64,000 nucleotides of DNA from Bacillota bacterium (GTDB taxonomy: Bacteria > Bacillota_I > Bacilli_A > RF39 > UBA660), in the NCBI GenBank assembly GCA_003524085.1, contig DOEC01000035.1, positions 11,977 through 75,976 on the forward strand, given 5' to 3'. The translations under genes were made by a program, and so were the position numbers. Of the stretch, positions 62,485 to 64,000 are shown in pieces. Numbering within the stretch: position 1 is the stretch's first letter; the number at the start of each line of letters is the position of its first letter. The notes under the pieces were generated by a model. The model did no database searches. It saw only the letters and a program-made list of their open reading frames with translations, and was not told where the DNA came from.

Positions 62485-62632
62485 CTGATGAGTACCCCAG
62501 GCGAGATGAATGCTCACATACAAAATATGCTTACTGGAACTCTTTAACACATCGTTACTCCTTCACAAGTAACCCATCTGCATAATCAATAAAAAAAATG
62601 AGGGTGGGCTCATTTTTTTATCATATTTGGTA
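62485..62632. repeat. ~150-bp structured direct repeat, copy A
   Basis: Almost identical to 63792-63947. It folds on either strand: an outer stem CTGATGAGT/ACCCATC, a hairpin GTTACT-CCTTCACA-AGTAAC, and a terminator AAATGAG-GGTGGG-CTCATTTTTTT with A- and T-runs on both sides. The right end TATCATATTTGGTA matches the 3' flank of a tRNA (TACCA on the minus strand), although no tRNA body remains beside this copy. No ORF. Confidence 0.85.
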
Positions 62633-62816
62633 CGGACAAATAGTATATCTGAAACCTAAGTAATCAGTTAATAAATAACTAAACTCTATAAATATAATAT
62701 CATAAATTTAAGAAAATTCAATAATTTTGGCATTTTTTAACTATAAACTCAAAGAAATTTGCAAAAAATCAACTTTTATGTTAAAATAATAAACAATTCA
62801 AAGGGGGATTATATTT

Positions 62817-63737
62817 ATGAATAAATTATTTAAGAAAATTCTTTATAATGCAACAAGACCTTATGCTAAGAAATATCTTACAGGTCATTTAGGAAAAGTT
62901 GTTGAAGATAATGAAAAAATAACTTGTTATGTTAAAAGAAGTAAAATAAAAAAGAAAGATTATAATTATACTGTTGCATGCTTTGGTATAGGAGAAAACC
63001 ATAAAAAGGTTGCAAAAGCATTCAATTTAAATAAACCAATTTGTTATATAATTGATGGCATTGATTTAAAAAAACATAAAGTATATATCTTTGGTTATAA
63101 CAATTGTGAAGTTATTATTAAAAATTGTAATTTTGGATTAGATTTATGCGTTCATGTTAATGGTAAATGTACATTAGAGAATACAAATATAACAACATTC
63201 TCTTCTTTATCAATTGGCGCTAATGATTTAGTAATTAAAAATATGGATAGCGACAAAATAAGAATAATCAGTTCTGAATCAAATATCACTTTGGGTGCAG
63301 ATAATAGAATTGATGTAATAGACTCTAATATCGGTAGTCAAAAGAAAAATATTAATGTTTCATTTATAGCTACAAATGAATTAAATGTTGTTAATTCTAA
63401 TATTGTTGGTAAAGAAGTAGAATGTAAATCAAGTACTATTAATACTGATAAAAAAAGTTCATTAATTGCGACTGATAAAGTTAATCTACAAATAGATACT
63501 TTTGATTCTATAAATATTAATGCTCCAACAATTGTTTTAAATGGAGAAGAAATATCAAATGAAAAGAAATCAGTTGTATTTAAAAAAATAACTGAACCAC
63601 TTGCACTTAAAAGATTAGAATTAGTAAATCTTTTGAAAAAAGTTAAAACTCAATGTGAAAACATTAATTCAGAGAAAGTTTTAGAATACCAAGAAGAACT
63701 AAATGTTCAACCAGTTAGTAAAGTTTTAAAAAAATAA
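62817..63737 (+). CDS. Beta-rich repetitive protein of unknown function
   Basis: The 306-aa protein has a basic helical N-terminus (NKLFKKILYNATRPYAKKYL), then about 190 residues of short alternating strands rich in Ile/Asn (VIIKNCNFG, LENTNITTF, LVIKNMDSD, VIDSNIGS, NVVNSNIVG), as in pectate-lyase-like right-handed beta-helix or polymer-forming (bactofilin-like) folds, and a helical C-terminus. No signal peptide. AAAGGGGG 9 bases before the ATG. It is the only gene between two direct repeats and may be cargo of a small insertion. Confidence 0.65.
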   Translation: MNKLFKKILYNATRPYAKKYLTGHLGKVVEDNEKITCYVKRSKIKKKDYNYTVACFGIGENHKKVAKAFNLNKPICYIIDGIDLKKHKVYIFGYNNCEVIIKNCNFGLDLCVHVNGKCTLENTNITTFSSLSIGANDLVIKNMDSDKIRIISSESNITLGADNRIDVIDSNIGSQKKNINVSFIATNELNVVNSNIVGKEVECKSSTINTDKKSSLIATDKVNLQIDTFDSININAPTIVLNGEEISNEKKSVVFKKITEPLALKRLELVNLLKKVKTQCENINSEKVLEYQEELNVQPVSKVLKK

Positions 63738-63755
63738 TAATATACAAAAGAAAAA

Positions 63756-63778
63756 GACAATTGCGGATTGTCTTTTTT
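63756..63778 (+). terminator. Intrinsic terminator
   Basis: GACAAT-TGCGG-ATTGTC followed by TTTTTTGC. Confidence 0.8.
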
Positions 63779-63791
63779 GCTATTATATAAA

Positions 63792-63947
63792 CTGATGGGC
63801 ACCACCAGGCGAGATGAATTCTCACATATAAAATATGCTTACTGGAACTCTCTAACACATCGTTACTCCTTCACAAGTAACCCATCTGCATAATCAATAA
63901 AAAAAGAAATGAGGGTGGGCTCATTTCATTTTTTATCATATTTGGTA
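63792..63947. repeat. ~150-bp structured direct repeat, copy B
   Basis: Second copy of the element at 62485-62632; differences are scattered substitutions and a small insertion next to the terminator (AAATGAGGGTGGGCTCATTTCATTTTTT). Here the right end joins directly to the CCA end of a tRNA-Met 3' half on the minus strand, for which the hairpin would be the terminator. Confidence 0.85.
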
Positions 63948-63987
63948 GCGACGGGGGGAATCGAACCCTCAACCTCACGGGTATGAA
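63943..63987 (-). tRNA. tRNA-Met 3' half, truncated at the anticodon
   Basis: From CCA the minus strand reads acceptor CGTCGCT-A, T-arm GAGGG-TTCGATT-CCCCC, variable loop, anticodon-stem strand CCGTG and anticodon CAT, which fits elongator tRNA-Met of Bacilli base for base over long stretches. Upstream of TTCAT the sequence (GGGCTTATTTT) cannot pair with CCGTG, so the 5' half is absent. The window ends 13 bases later. It is probably the 3' half left at an integration site. Confidence 0.65.
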
Positions 63988-64000
63988 AAATAAGCCCTAA

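Noticed and set aside
62485..62520. CTGATGAG at the start of the repeats, as in a hammerhead ribozyme core
   Set aside because: The GAAA-C partner strand and the three-helix arrangement are absent; the bases belong to the outer stem of the repeat.
62817..63737. Reading the beta-rich protein as a certain bactofilin
   Set aside because: The repeats are irregular and the domain lacks the compact bactofilin length; only a beta-helix-like pattern can be claimed.
63943..64000. Group I intron in the anticodon loop of tRNA-Met
   Set aside because: A 3' exon should be preceded by a terminal G; here it is preceded by ATTTTT, and no intron core is visible.

Overview
The window looks like a chromosomal segment of a strictly anaerobic, very AT-rich member of the Bacillota (Bacilli), probably an uncultivated, reduced-genome gut lineage of the RF39/Erysipelotrichales kind. 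The grounds are T-box leaders in front of leuS and glyS, a glmS ribozyme, an LTA-synthase-type enzyme, a TasA-like surface protein, only the oxygen-independent ribonucleotide reductase NrdDG, strong AAGGAGG ribosome sites and TTGACA-17-TATAAT promoters. TGA is used as a stop and TGG as Trp, so the code is standard. The lineage call is inference.

Layout. 1-5.1 kb: a candidate type I toxin on the minus strand, a thymidylate kinase gene split by one in-frame TAA, an exported small protein with an MFS-like permease, and a GH31-like protein that has lost catalytic residues. 5.2-8.4 kb: T-box, small membrane protein, leuS with an altered editing motif, and a ribbon-helix-helix regulator. 8.5-10 kb: a TasA-like surface protein whose C-terminal lectin-like region carries a GC-rich, NNC-codon block, the signature of a diversity-generating retroelement target; no reverse transcriptase or template repeat lies in the window. 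10.2-13.4 kb: SNF2 helicase. 13.5-19.1 kb: an accessory island with a helicase remnant, an AbiH/SIR2-like protein beside a KAP NTPase, then an unknown helical protein beside a TIR protein. 19.6-25.8 kb: secreted nuclease, ECF sigma/membrane partner pair, PHP phosphoesterase, GT4 glycosyltransferase, lipase-like protein, DUF362 remnant, tRNA-binding protein. 26-29.2 kb: a solitary PD-(D/E)XK protein and decayed genes. 29.6-33.9 kb: tRNA-Gly, small genes, glmS with its ribozyme, NERD protein.

34-44.4 kb is the second defence block: a NucS-like nuclease, a short ORF with a G10 tract abutting hsdM, then hsdM-hsdS-(PrrC-like anticodon nuclease)-(membrane protein)-hsdR and two DUF3800 genes. The order hsdM-hsdS-prrC-hsdR is that of the E. 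coli prr locus; the R-x3-E...H triad is visible in the PrrC-like protein, and the membrane-protein gene between it and hsdR is the novel part. 44.4-50.6 kb: an unidentified small-RNA gene with its own promoter, operator-like repeat and terminator; cysS; LTA-synthase-like protein; OGG1/AlkA-type glycosylase; and four tandem copies of another small-RNA gene, each with its own promoter. 50.6-54.2 kb: NrtR-like regulator followed by a run with a HAD protein, three unknowns and a histidine phosphatase. 54.2-58.2 kb: a Crp/Fnr regulator divergent from nrdD-nrdG-dut, with a perfect 16-bp palindrome placed for class II activation. 58.2-64 kb: L,D-transpeptidase lipoprotein, HerA-like ATPase, T-box-glyS, and a beta-rich unknown protein between two ~150-bp direct repeats; the window ends in the 3' half of a tRNA-Met, which looks like an integration junction.

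Several genes carry a single nonsense or frameshift change (tmk, 13.5 kb helicase, DUF362 remnant, 28.2 kb membrane protein, 42.8 and 49.1 kb small ORFs), so either gene decay is active here or some assembly errors remain.
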